A stretch of DNA of 64,000 bases from contig JACCXK010000101.1 of the NCBI GenBank assembly GCA_013697055.1, positions 35,055 to 99,054 on the forward strand. The letters are read 5' to 3'. The stretch is from Alphaproteobacteria bacterium. GTDB lineage: Bacteria; Pseudomonadota; Alphaproteobacteria; Micropepsales; Micropepsaceae. The translations under genes were made by a program, and so were the position numbers. This document shows positions 1 to 9,068 of this stretch, piece by piece. The notes under the pieces are model-generated. The model was not told the origin of the DNA and searched no databases. It was given only the letters and a program-made list of their open reading frames with translations. How positions within the stretch are numbered: the stretch's first letter is position 1; every line of letters begins with the position of its first letter.

Positions 1-1207
1 CTGGCGTTTGCACGGTATCATCCACTGAGGCTGTAAGCAGAGCCCGGGGCGTGATGTTGTAACTTAGATTTCCCAAAAACGACGGGCTATTGTATTTCGA
101 TCCGCCTTCAACCTGCAGCGAAAAGTTCTGCCCAAAGGTCAGCCCGAAACCGGCCAAGGCTACTGGGCCTGACAAATCTTGAGAAAGCGGGATGGAATTG
201 CTGATCGCATCGTATCCGCCAGTCACGATCAATGAAAATTCACGGTCGATCGCATAACGCAGGTTCGCAACGCCGACCTTTTCCGAAAGGAGGCTTTGTG
301 TGCGGGCTGTCTCACTGACAGAGCCTACAAGATTCCATGTTAGGCGGTCGAAATCCGTACCACTAGATATTCTTTCGCTCAAGAACCGTGAAGTCGTGTC
401 TTGCGCCCCAAATAACCCCGGAATAACAGGGATGTTCAGGGTTCCCGGCGGATTTGTGAAAAACGCTTGGCTGAAACTTGGAGTTGTTTCGGAAACTAGA
501 AAGTTTCCGAGCTCGAAGCGAAAATCTGGGCTGACGGAATAGCCGTAGGAATTTTGGAACCCGTCGGGCACGACCCGATCACCGGCGGTCACTATTCCAA
601 CATTGCTGTTCACGATCGGCTGGGCGAATGCCCTGGTGCCCAAGGTCACATGATCGTGAATGATATCCAGGTTTGCGACTGCCTGCAGGTTGTTATTAAT
701 TTGGGTTGGTATCGAACCCTTGGCATAGAAATCCACTTGGCCAAAATAGCTGACATCCAGGCTGACCCTGCGCGAATGTTCATGCATATAAATATTGCCG
801 CCGAGCGAGGAGAGATAATCGGGTTGATTCCCTCCAACCGAAGTCCCGGCCGCATTCGTGACGTAGGATTCACTGAAATTCACGCTTGCGTCGAGTTGGA
901 ACTCTGGCGCAGGCGGCCCTTGGTTCTGCGGATAGAGTGTTCCAAAGCGGCGCTGCGCACGTGCGGGCGGCGGGACTATCGACGCGGGGGGGGCGGACGG
1001 GGGCGCCGATATTCCAGAGGCGCTCGGCACCTCCAACCCTCGCACATCCTGGGCGTGAACGGATTGCGACGCGAACACAGCCGCGATTATTGCGGAAGAG
1101 ACGCTGAGTCGCCTCAAACCGCTAATGTTGCCAGCAGGCGTACAGTGGTTGACCGGTCGCAATCGACAATTTCCGCGATCATGCTTAAGCCAGCAAGATA
1201 CTGACAT
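1..1207 (-). CDS. Outer-membrane beta-barrel protein, PEP-CTERM-system-associated type (TIGR03016-like), truncated by window edge
   Basis: Manual translation of the minus strand from ATG at 1207 gives an uninterrupted frame to base 1: signal-like LRRLSVSSAIIAAVFASQSVHAQD, then beta-strand-rich sequence ending ...FSLQVEGGSKYNSPSFLGNLSYNITPRALLTASVDDTVQTP. ATG directly abuts the TAA of the upstream export gene. Not in the ORF track because it runs off the edge. Confidence 0.75.
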   Translation of the reverse strand, partial: MSVSCWLKHDRGNCRLRPVNHCTPAGNISGLRRLSVSSAIIAAVFASQSVHAQDVRGLEVPSASGISAPPSAPPASIVPPPARAQRRFGTLYPQNQGPPAPEFQLDASVNFSESYVTNAAGTSVGGNQPDYLSSLGGNIYMHEHSRRVSLDVSYFGQVDFYAKGSIPTQINNNLQAVANLDIIHDHVTLGTRAFAQPIVNSNVGIVTAGDRVVPDGFQNSYGYSVSPDFRFELGNFLVSETTPSFSQAFFTNPPGTLNIPVIPGLFGAQDTTSRFLSERISSGTDFDRLTWNLVGSVSETARTQSLLSEKVGVANLRYAIDREFSLIVTGGYDAISNSIPLSQDLSGPVALAGFGLTFGQNFSLQVEGGSKYNSPSFLGNLSYNITPRALLTASVDDTVQTP

Positions 1208-1840
1208 TTAGAAGAACGATTGGGGAATGATGATAATGTCGCCCGGACGAAGGTCTGTATTGGCACTCAGATCGCCGCTTTTCAGCAGATCCGAAACCCG
1301 TACCGTCGTATTGGTTTCCTTGCCGTCAATCCTTCGCACGAGTTGTGTGCGATTGCCTGACGCAAAGGGAGTAAGCCCGCCTGCGGCGATCATCGCATCC
1401 AACACGGTCATATGCGCAGAGAAGGGTATGGCCTTTGGCGTGACCGCTTCACCGATGATTCGAACTTGCTGGTTATAAGGTCCAACAAAACTAGAGACGA
1501 TGACCGTCACAGTCGGATCCGATACAAACTTTTTTAGCCTAGCCTCGATGTCATGGCCCAATTCTTCGGGCGTTCGTCCCGCGGCGACAACGTCGTTCGC
1601 AAGGGGCGTGGATATTCTGCCATCAGGCCTCACAGGAACGGAAGTTGACAGCTCCGCATTGTGCCAAACGGAAATTTGGAGCGCATCGCCGGGCCCGATG
1701 ATGTAGGTGGCAGTTTCAGCCGGCGTCATCGAAACAGGAGGGGCGGGAGGCCCGCCGCGGGCGCAGCCCACCACGCTAAGCAACCCTGCAGAAAGCGCCA
1801 GCATGGCAAGACTGCGCATGAACGAAAAGCTGTGTCGCAT
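1208..1840 (-). CDS. Polysaccharide export lipoprotein (Wza/EpsA type, XrtA/PEP-CTERM-associated)
   Basis: Lipobox-like VVGC, YIIGPGDALQISVW, SLBB-like VRIIGEAVTPKAIPFSAHMTVLDAMIAAGGLTPFA, LRPGDIIIIPQSFF. Confidence 0.9.
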   Translation of the reverse strand: MRHSFSFMRSLAMLALSAGLLSVVGCARGGPPAPPVSMTPAETATYIIGPGDALQISVWHNAELSTSVPVRPDGRISTPLANDVVAAGRTPEELGHDIEARLKKFVSDPTVTVIVSSFVGPYNQQVRIIGEAVTPKAIPFSAHMTVLDAMIAAGGLTPFASGNRTQLVRRIDGKETNTTVRVSDLLKSGDLSANTDLRPGDIIIIPQSFF

Positions 1841-2371
1841 GATTTTAACCCCTTAAATATTGTCAGCCAGCCAAGCCGAGTTAGTAAGCTATTGATTCAC
1901 AGTCCATATTGCAACGCACCCCTGTGCAGCTGGGGATTCGACCTCGGCTACTGGCGGTGGATACGTATTATCCTACATAACTCTATAGGTTGGATGAACC
2001 CCGATGTCGTTTGGCAAGCGCGGCTAAAAAGCCTCCTATCGAATTAATATTGTGCAATTTCAACACCTTATTGAAATTGTGCAGCGTTGCAGCACAGTCG
2101 AAAAATCCGGCTCAGCGGTTAGGTTTTCACCTTTCGGCGGATGGCGCCAGGATGTTTCCGGTGGCGTGCCCGCGGGGTCGGCAATCGGCCTCGATCATCC
2201 CGAATACGGTGTCTTGGCGCGTCCGCAGGCCGACTGGGCGGATAGTTGGTGCCCCTCGCACGCTGTGGCAAACCCAGAACATGACGTTGCTCTGAAAACT
2301 TTGGCCTGGCAGGGCTGCGTTCGAAAGTTTCACTATGTCTCAAGAACTGCGATCGAAATCGGAATTGCCGC

Positions 2372-2409
2372 TTTAAGTCTTGCGACTAAAAAAGGGCGGT
2401 CTTCATCTC
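2372..2409. repeat. Imperfect direct repeat copy A (38 bp)
   Basis: TTTAAGTCTTGCGACTAAAAAAGGGCGGTCTTCATCTC; 32/38 identical to 2567-2604. Confidence 0.7.
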
Positions 2410-2566
2410 GGAGACAGAGGTTCCATCCCAACTTGGCGCTTGATGCCGCCCATTCATAAGGCTGTTTTGCTGGCGATGAAGGGAGCGTGTGGGTTTATAG
2501 TCGCCGCCAGGCGCGCATGCGGGACCTTCTGGATGTATCCAAAACCCATCCTGCATCGGACGCCGG

Positions 2567-2604
2567 TTTAAGTGTTGCGTCTAAAAAAAGGCAGTTGTCA
2601 TCTC
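2567..2604. repeat. Imperfect direct repeat copy B (38 bp)
   Basis: TTTAAGTGTTGCGTCTAAAAAAAGGCAGTTGTCATCTC; 32/38 identical to 2372-2409. Confidence 0.7.
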
Positions 2605-3037
2605 AGTGCAAATGCGCGCATCGCAATCTTCCCAGGCGCACCGAATTTTCCCGGTGAGTTTGCATTTAGTGGCTGGTCAGCTGTCGAATTATGGTTAAGG
2701 ATATTGATAAGGGATCTGCGACGTTTAGTTTGGTGGCTGTCTTGGAGCTTTTAGGCAGCTACCTTGTAACTAAAGGATGCGGAGGGTTCTGCGGAACCGA
2801 GGACACCGCCATTTTATTTAGGCTGTGCGCGAGGGCATCTTGATGCTTTGCTCTTATCGCTTAAAGTGTTTTGCGTGCATGTAGTTGGTTGCTTAACAAG
2901 CTCTGAAAACACTTTTTTGGAGCCGCTCTCATGGGGATTGGATTTCAACAATAGCTCAAAATCGTTGGATCGATTTAGCGAGTTGTAACGCGTTTGGCTC
3001 CTAGAATTCGCAGGGGCTATAAAAGAGTGGCAACGCA

Positions 3038-3886
3038 ATGAACGCACTAATTCGCAATGCCTTGACCAATCCCGCTGCAAACAATCTGCGCGGCGCAGAC
3101 GAAACCTTGCTCGCTCAGCACGACCGTTATTTTTCTACGGTTCTTGCTGACTCGCCTGCTCTGATGAACGCGGCTCATGCATTGCGGTTTCAAGTCTATT
3201 GCCTCGAACGCAAGTTCGAAGATGCCGATGAGCACCCGGGCGGTCTCGAGGTGGACGCCTATGATGCGCACGCAATTCAGGGCGTGCTGTTCCATCGTCC
3301 CACGGGTGGCGCCATGGGGTCCGCGCGCTTGATACTTCCGGTATCCGACATAGAGGACAGCCTTCCGGTTATGTCGCTGCTCCGGTCGAGCTTGATGGAC
3401 CTGTCCGATTACGTCAATCCGAACCAGTGCATAGAGGTTTCTCGTTTCGCGATCTCGAAGGAATTCCGCCGCCGCAAGTCGGATGACCTGGATGCTGCCC
3501 TGCCTACCCGCGCAGATTCATACCGCGAAACCAATCTGGCGTTTCTGAGTCTCTTGCAGTTTGTCTTGCGTGAGAGCGTTAAGCGCAAAATGTTCTTTTG
3601 GACAGCCGTGATGGAACCGAAATTCCTGCGCCTGTTGGCGCGCATGGGCATTTGCTATACCCCCATCGGGCCGATGGTCATGCATCACGGAATTCGGCAA
3701 CCATGCTACTGCTACCTGCCGGACATGCTGGAGAATGCGCGCCGCCTGCAACCGCAATGTTGGGAAGTGCTTACCGACGGCGGTGTTCTTTATGAAGAAC
3801 TCCAGGCCAATAAGGGGCGCTTGGTCCTCCCCCAGAAGAAAAAGTTTGATGTTGGGGGCCGCCCCCATTCACGCTTGGCAATCTAG
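3038..3886 (+). CDS. PEP-CTERM/exosortase system-associated acyltransferase (TIGR03694-like, autoinducer-synthase/GNAT fold)
   Basis: LRFQVYCLERKFEDADEHPGGLEVDAYDAHA...GSARLILP...CIEVSRFAISKEFRRR. Confidence 0.85.
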   Translation: MNALIRNALTNPAANNLRGADETLLAQHDRYFSTVLADSPALMNAAHALRFQVYCLERKFEDADEHPGGLEVDAYDAHAIQGVLFHRPTGGAMGSARLILPVSDIEDSLPVMSLLRSSLMDLSDYVNPNQCIEVSRFAISKEFRRRKSDDLDAALPTRADSYRETNLAFLSLLQFVLRESVKRKMFFWTAVMEPKFLRLLARMGICYTPIGPMVMHHGIRQPCYCYLPDMLENARRLQPQCWEVLTDGGVLYEELQANKGRLVLPQKKKFDVGGRPHSRLAI

Positions 3887-3990
3887 CGGGCTGAGTTCTT
3901 ACCGGCGAAATAAACTATAGACAGCCTGTATGCTACGCTCGCCGAGCGACTCGGCATAATCGGTCGAAAGCAGGCCGCGAGGATCAGGCA

Positions 3991-4896
3991 GTGAGCGGGA
4001 AGTTTTCTTACGAAGAGGCGTTTGATCGAAACCTGGGCTGGTTCACGCAGAACGAGCAACAGGATTTTCGCGCCAAAACTATCGCCATAGCGGGGATGGG
4101 TGGCGTTGGCGGGGTTCATCTGCTGACGCTTGCGCGCCTGGGTGTTGGCGGCTTCCACATCGCTGATCTGGATACGTTCGAGCTGGCCAATTTCAATCGC
4201 CAAGTCGGCGCAACTATGTCCACGCTGGGGCAGGACAAAACATCCGTCCTGGCGCGCATGGCCAGCGATATCAATCCGCAGATGCGGCTAAAAGAGTTTT
4301 CGAATGGAATAAATGAGGGGAACATCCGGGAGTTTCTCTCCGGGGTGGATCTCTTCATCGATGGGTTTGACTTCTTCGCCGTCGACATCCGGAGGAAGAC
4401 TTTCAAGCTGTGCAGAGAGCTTGGCATACCGGCCGTAACGGCAGCTCCCATTGGTATGGGCGTTGCGTTCCTGGCGTTCACGCCAGACGGGATGTCCTTT
4501 GAGGAATATTTCCGCTTCGACGGCAAATCTGATCTTCGTCAATATATAAATTTCCTGCTCGGCCTGGCGCCGAATGGCATGCACCGCGCCTATCTCGTCG
4601 ATCCCACGCGTGTGAACATCGCGAAAAAGAAAGCGCCATCCACCATTGTAGGCGTGCAGCTTTGCGCGTCATTTACCGCGGCCCAGGTCGTGAAGATGCT
4701 GTTGAAGCGCGGAGAGGTGCGGCCCGCGCCTTACCACTATCACTTCGACGCCTATCTCAATAAGTTCCGGACATTCCGCAGTCCCGGAAACAACGGCTTT
4801 CTACAACGGCTGAAGGGCAATGTCGTAGAACGTCAAATCAAAAAGCAATTGGGATCTGCAGGCGATGACAAATCAGGCCTCGTCCAGGGCGGTTGA
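3991..4896 (+). CDS. ThiF/MoeB/E1-like adenylyltransferase family protein
   Basis: IAIAGMGGVGGVHLLTLARLGVGGFHIADLDTFELANFNRQVGA nucleotide-binding motif; GTG start. Confidence 0.88.
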   Translation: MSGKFSYEEAFDRNLGWFTQNEQQDFRAKTIAIAGMGGVGGVHLLTLARLGVGGFHIADLDTFELANFNRQVGATMSTLGQDKTSVLARMASDINPQMRLKEFSNGINEGNIREFLSGVDLFIDGFDFFAVDIRRKTFKLCRELGIPAVTAAPIGMGVAFLAFTPDGMSFEEYFRFDGKSDLRQYINFLLGLAPNGMHRAYLVDPTRVNIAKKKAPSTIVGVQLCASFTAAQVVKMLLKRGEVRPAPYHYHFDAYLNKFRTFRSPGNNGFLQRLKGNVVERQIKKQLGSAGDDKSGLVQGG

Positions 4897-5950
4897 ATCA
4901 GTCCTGGATATCGCGCGCTGGGCTCCGAGTGGGGACAACGCGCAGCCCTGGAGTTTTCGCGTCAGGGGCGGTCGTGATGTCGAAGTTCTTGTCCGGCGCA
5001 CAAACCCCAACATTTATGAATATCGCCAGGGCGAGCCCACCCTTCTGTCGGCGGGTGCGCTGCTGGAAAATATGGAAATCGCCGCGCCCGCATTTGGATT
5101 GAAGGCAAACTGGCGGTTTGCCGGCTCGGCGGACGGCATTGATCACATTGACGTGCATTTTTCCGACGCTGATACCATTTCGGCGCCAGATCTTTTTGGC
5201 GAGATACTACGGCGCTCTGTGGACCGGCGCCCGTTCAAGATGCGCGCTCTTACCAGCGAGCAAAAGAACCGCCTCGCTGGAGCGTTGGACCAGGATATCG
5301 AGATTCAATGGTATGAAAGCTTGCCCGATCGCCGCGAGATTGCGGCGCTCAGCGGGCTGGCCACGAAGGTCCGCCTGACCATTCCGGAAACCTTTGCGGT
5401 CCACCGCGGGATCGTGGATTGGAAAAACAGGCACAGTGAGCAGGGCATTCCTTCTCGGGCCCTGGGGATAGACCCGCTGACGTTGCAGCTCACGCGCTGG
5501 TCCATGGGAAGCTGGGGCCGCACACAATTTATGAACGCCCTCGGTGCGCCCACCTTTGCCTCTTTGCAGATGGACCTGTTGCCCGGGTTGTTTTGCGGGT
5601 CCTATTTCGCCATCCGCCTGAAGCGGCATTTCGACGGGCCGGACGCGGCCTTGGTGGAAACCCTACGAGCGGGGCAAGCGATTCAGCGGTTCTGGCTTAT
5701 GGCAACCCAGCTAGGTCTGGTGATGCAACCCTGCGTTGCAATACTGGCATTCTGGGTGTATGCCGCAGCCGGCCGGGAATTTACCGCCAGCCCCAAGGCG
5801 CAAAAGATCGCCCATAAGCTTGCCTTGGGCGCTGACGCGATGTTCGGCCGGAACGAGGATATCGTTTTCTTGGGGCGGACCGGTTGGCCGCGCAGCACTT
5901 CCCAGGGCCGCTCCACAAGGCTGCCCTTGGCCCAGCTAATGGCCCGTTGA
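4865..5950 (+). CDS. Nitroreductase-family (Acg-like) flavoprotein
   Basis: VLDIARWAPSGDNAQPWSFRV FMN-site-like N-terminus; overlaps the ThiF gene by 32 nt. Confidence 0.75.
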   Translation: MTNQASSRAVESVLDIARWAPSGDNAQPWSFRVRGGRDVEVLVRRTNPNIYEYRQGEPTLLSAGALLENMEIAAPAFGLKANWRFAGSADGIDHIDVHFSDADTISAPDLFGEILRRSVDRRPFKMRALTSEQKNRLAGALDQDIEIQWYESLPDRREIAALSGLATKVRLTIPETFAVHRGIVDWKNRHSEQGIPSRALGIDPLTLQLTRWSMGSWGRTQFMNALGAPTFASLQMDLLPGLFCGSYFAIRLKRHFDGPDAALVETLRAGQAIQRFWLMATQLGLVMQPCVAILAFWVYAAAGREFTASPKAQKIAHKLALGADAMFGRNEDIVFLGRTGWPRSTSQGRSTRLPLAQLMAR

Positions 5951-6055
5951 GGCGCGAATAAGCACATTTCCAAAAGAGCCTGAATTCTGTAAATTAGGCT
6001 TACACTTTCAGAAACTGGACCGAGATGGACCATTGATTCTGATGGGAAAATTCAC

Positions 6056-6071
6056 TTGGCATCGTACTTGC
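6056..6071 (+). promoter_or_regulatory. Putative sigma-54 (-24/-12) promoter of PEP-CTERM gene 1
   Basis: TTGGCATCGTACTTGC: GG-N10-GC with GGCAT...TTGC, 71 nt upstream of ATG 6142. Confidence 0.7.
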
Positions 6072-6141
6072 TTTATATCTCGCCAAGCACCGGATGGCGT
6101 TGGGTCAGCTGGTTCGTCCAATATGCCGATGGAGAAATGAA

Positions 6142-6981
6142 ATGAACTTGTTGAAAAAGACACTGCTCGCCGCCGGCGCCAGTGCCCTGTTAGCGGTGAT
6201 GGGTTCGGGCGCTGCCGTCGCGTCCCCTATTTTCACCATCAGCCCGAATGTCATTCCCGGGATTTCGGGCTACGCCCCTTTCCAGGCAACTGATTTTTCT
6301 TATGCTTCTAATGCGACCGTTACTCAAACCGGCGCCACGACTCAAACAGAAACCGGGTATGCTTATCTTACAGCCTTCGTGAATAACGGGCAGGGGTTGG
6401 GCATCAACGCCACGGGACTTGTTTCGCCTGTTAGTACTCTCGGCTTAGCGGATACTTACCAGGCATATTTGCGTTTTACCGCGACCGTTTCTGGCGTGAC
6501 TGGCTTTGGCCCGGGCAACGTGGGAACCATCACAGCGTTCAATTTCAGCCTGTATGCGGATCCTAATAGGGACACGACTTTCGGTACGACTGGTTCTGTC
6601 ACTGGTAATACCGGTAATGACGTCCTGTTGGCGACTGGAACGCTCCAGAGCGGCAGCGCGGGGTTTCAGACCACCACTGGTGCGCCGACGTTCAACGCCA
6701 TCGACTTTTTCTCCGTGGTCAACGTAGCCGGCAATGGCCCGTATTTCAGCCAGCCTAACCCGTTCTACAATTTGGTGCTCACGTCCACCACAGCCGGCAG
6801 TGCTCAGAACGTTACTGTCACTGGCAGTGGTATTGGCGCTACCGCGGTTATTACCGGCATCACCGGTACGGCCAACTTCGCCTCTACCCCAGTACCTGAA
6901 CCGATGACACTATCGTTGTTTGGTGTTGGCCTGGTCACTGCGGGCGCTCTGCGCCGCAGGGCAAAGGCCAAGAAGGCCTAG
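6142..6981 (+). CDS. PEP-CTERM sorting domain protein 1
   Basis: Signal peptide MNLLKKTLLAAGASALLAVMGSGAAVA; C-terminus VPEPMTLSLFGVGLVTAGALRRRAKAKKA. Confidence 0.93.
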   Translation: MNLLKKTLLAAGASALLAVMGSGAAVASPIFTISPNVIPGISGYAPFQATDFSYASNATVTQTGATTQTETGYAYLTAFVNNGQGLGINATGLVSPVSTLGLADTYQAYLRFTATVSGVTGFGPGNVGTITAFNFSLYADPNRDTTFGTTGSVTGNTGNDVLLATGTLQSGSAGFQTTTGAPTFNAIDFFSVVNVAGNGPYFSQPNPFYNLVLTSTTAGSAQNVTVTGSGIGATAVITGITGTANFASTPVPEPMTLSLFGVGLVTAGALRRRAKAKKA

Positions 6982-7006
6982 AGAACCTTATCCGATTAAA
7001 TGTGAG

Positions 7007-7026
7007 ACAGCGCCTTCGGGCGCTGT
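7007..7026 (+). terminator. Rho-independent terminator after PEP-CTERM gene 1
   Basis: ACAGCGCC TTCG GGCGCTGT followed by TTTGCTTTT. Confidence 0.8.
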
Positions 7027-7708
7027 TTTGCTTTTAAGCATAATATCCTTACATGCGAACCGTCCTATAAGGCGCAGGCGCCGTAGCTCATCCCGGCATT
7101 AGGAAATGTTCCGAGTTAATGGGCATGCTAGCTGCACAGCAAGTGGTACCAGATCAGCCTTACTCCCAACCGCCATCGCCTTTGGCTCCCTGATACCAAA
7201 CAGACGTAGCAATAGCTCGGTTGACGCCGTTGGTAGTGGATTGTCCTAAGCGAAAATTTCGGTACTCCTGGCACGGTTGTGACGAGCTTTGGCAACCATG
7301 TCTTGATCAATGGCGGTGGCGGCGAGATCACCGACGGTGCGGCTGCGACGCGCCGCGGCAGGGCTGATAGGCCAAATATGCTTTACAAATCGCGGACATC
7401 ATAAACAGCAGGTTTGGGCAACGATTCCTGCCTTTTCGCTTTGAATCTTCTTCCGTAAATGCGCGCATGGGCCGCTGCCGGTATGGCGGACACGGCCCCA
7501 TGGTGGAATCGCGTGGCGATAGCGAAGATTTTACGCCTGTGAGGCGCTGGTCACTTTCCCCCCGGACTACCCGTTCGAGCTATGCGTGTCACCACGGCCC
7601 GCATGAGCCGAATGTAGGGATACACAGCCGGTTAAGCCGCTTAGCCGGATCTGAGACTATCTCCCTGGCTATTTTTGGTCAGGGAACATGGTGGCCAGCC
7701 GTTTACAA

Positions 7709-8878
7709 TCAATAGCGACCGGACGTGTCTGTTCTCAAGGCGACCTCGCTGCGGTGCCGGCTTACTGGCTTATTTCCGGAAGGGGAGGCCGGATCGACAT
7801 AGCGATCCAGATGCACTTCTGCCGTCATGGAAATGCCGGCCCGCAGCGGGGTTTTCAGAAGCTCATCCTGATCCAGCGCGATACGGACCGGCAGACGCTG
7901 CACGACTTTTATCCAGTTGCCCGTGGCATTTTGCGGGGGAATCACTGCAAAGGTTGCCCCCGTTCCGCCGCCCACGCCTTGGACGTGGCCATGAAAGATC
8001 CGGCTCGACCCATAACTATCGGACTTGAGCGTCACCAGCTGTCCCGCCCGGATTTCGGTGATTTGGCTCTCCTTGAAGTTCGCATCCACGAACATTTCCC
8101 TCGTGGGCACGATCGTCATGAGTTCCGATCCGGGGGCAATCTTCTGGCCGATCTGAGCGCGTGATTGTGCGACGATCCCGTCGACCGGCGCCCGGATAAA
8201 GGTACGTTCCAGCCTCAACCTAGACCGGCGAAGATTTACCTCCGCTCCCAGAATGTCCGGATTAGATTCGGCAGCCTCCTGTCTGATCACGGCGCGTTTT
8301 GCCGCCAGCTGCTGTTCCGCAACGGCGAGGGCGTATTTTGCCGCATCAAGAGAGCTTTGCAAATTCGAAATTTCTTCCGCCGAAACGACACCAGGCTGCC
8401 GGATGCTGGTTCGTCTGCGCAATTGTTGTTCCGCCAGCGTCACCAGCGACTGTTTGGCCAGGACATTGGTTTCTGCCGCTCTTGTTTCGGCGACTTCCTG
8501 TTCGACGCGCCGGTAAGCGCCCTCATACGCGGCCCTCGCCGCGTCGAAATCCAACTCGGCGTCCTTGGGGTCCAGGATAACCAGGACATCGCCCTTGTGA
8601 ACATATTGCGTATCGTGAACCCTGACAGAACCGATCGTGCCATCGATCTGGGGCGTGACTTGCGCAAAGACCGCGCCGACATAGGCGTCGTCCGTGGAGA
8701 CGATTGGGGGAGCTGCCAGCCACTCATAAAGCGCGAACCCAATCCCGGCAGCGACAGCAGTCGAGAAAAAGCCTTTCAGGAGCTGAGCGCGCAGCCATCT
8801 GCGTGCCCCCCCAGCTTCCCGCAAGGCAGACGTTCCGGCGCCGAGGCCCCGGCTCAGAGTGCCGTCCAGACTCGTCAT
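7709..8878 (-). CDS. emrA: HlyD/EmrA-family periplasmic adaptor subunit
   Basis: STDDAYVGAVFAQVTPQIDGTIGSVRVHDTQYVHKGDVLVILDP; FIRAPVDGIVAQSRAQIGQKIAPGSELMTIVP; start assigned at MTSLDG (8878). Confidence 0.9.
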   Translation of the reverse strand: MTSLDGTLSRGLGAGTSALREAGGARRWLRAQLLKGFFSTAVAAGIGFALYEWLAAPPIVSTDDAYVGAVFAQVTPQIDGTIGSVRVHDTQYVHKGDVLVILDPKDAELDFDAARAAYEGAYRRVEQEVAETRAAETNVLAKQSLVTLAEQQLRRRTSIRQPGVVSAEEISNLQSSLDAAKYALAVAEQQLAAKRAVIRQEAAESNPDILGAEVNLRRSRLRLERTFIRAPVDGIVAQSRAQIGQKIAPGSELMTIVPTREMFVDANFKESQITEIRAGQLVTLKSDSYGSSRIFHGHVQGVGGGTGATFAVIPPQNATGNWIKVVQRLPVRIALDQDELLKTPLRAGISMTAEVHLDRYVDPASPSGNKPVSRHRSEVALRTDTSGRY

Positions 8879-9068
8879 ATTCTCTTTTCTGGGAGTCATA
8901 ACGGCGCCGCTTGCGCTCGACCGAATCACCCCTCCGGTAATAAAATTACCAGAAAGTCCCTTGAACTTCAGGAATTGGCAAAACGCCCAAAAACCAGCGC
9001 AATATCGGCTGCTGGCAGGGATTCGCGGTGCCCAACGCCAGCTTCTTTGGGGGCTGAGCATCACGTTC

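Noticed and set aside
2820-2850. GG-N10-GC match (GGGCATCTTGATGC) upstream of the acyltransferase
   Set aside because: Lacks TGGC/TTGC cores; such matches are expected by chance in GC-rich DNA.
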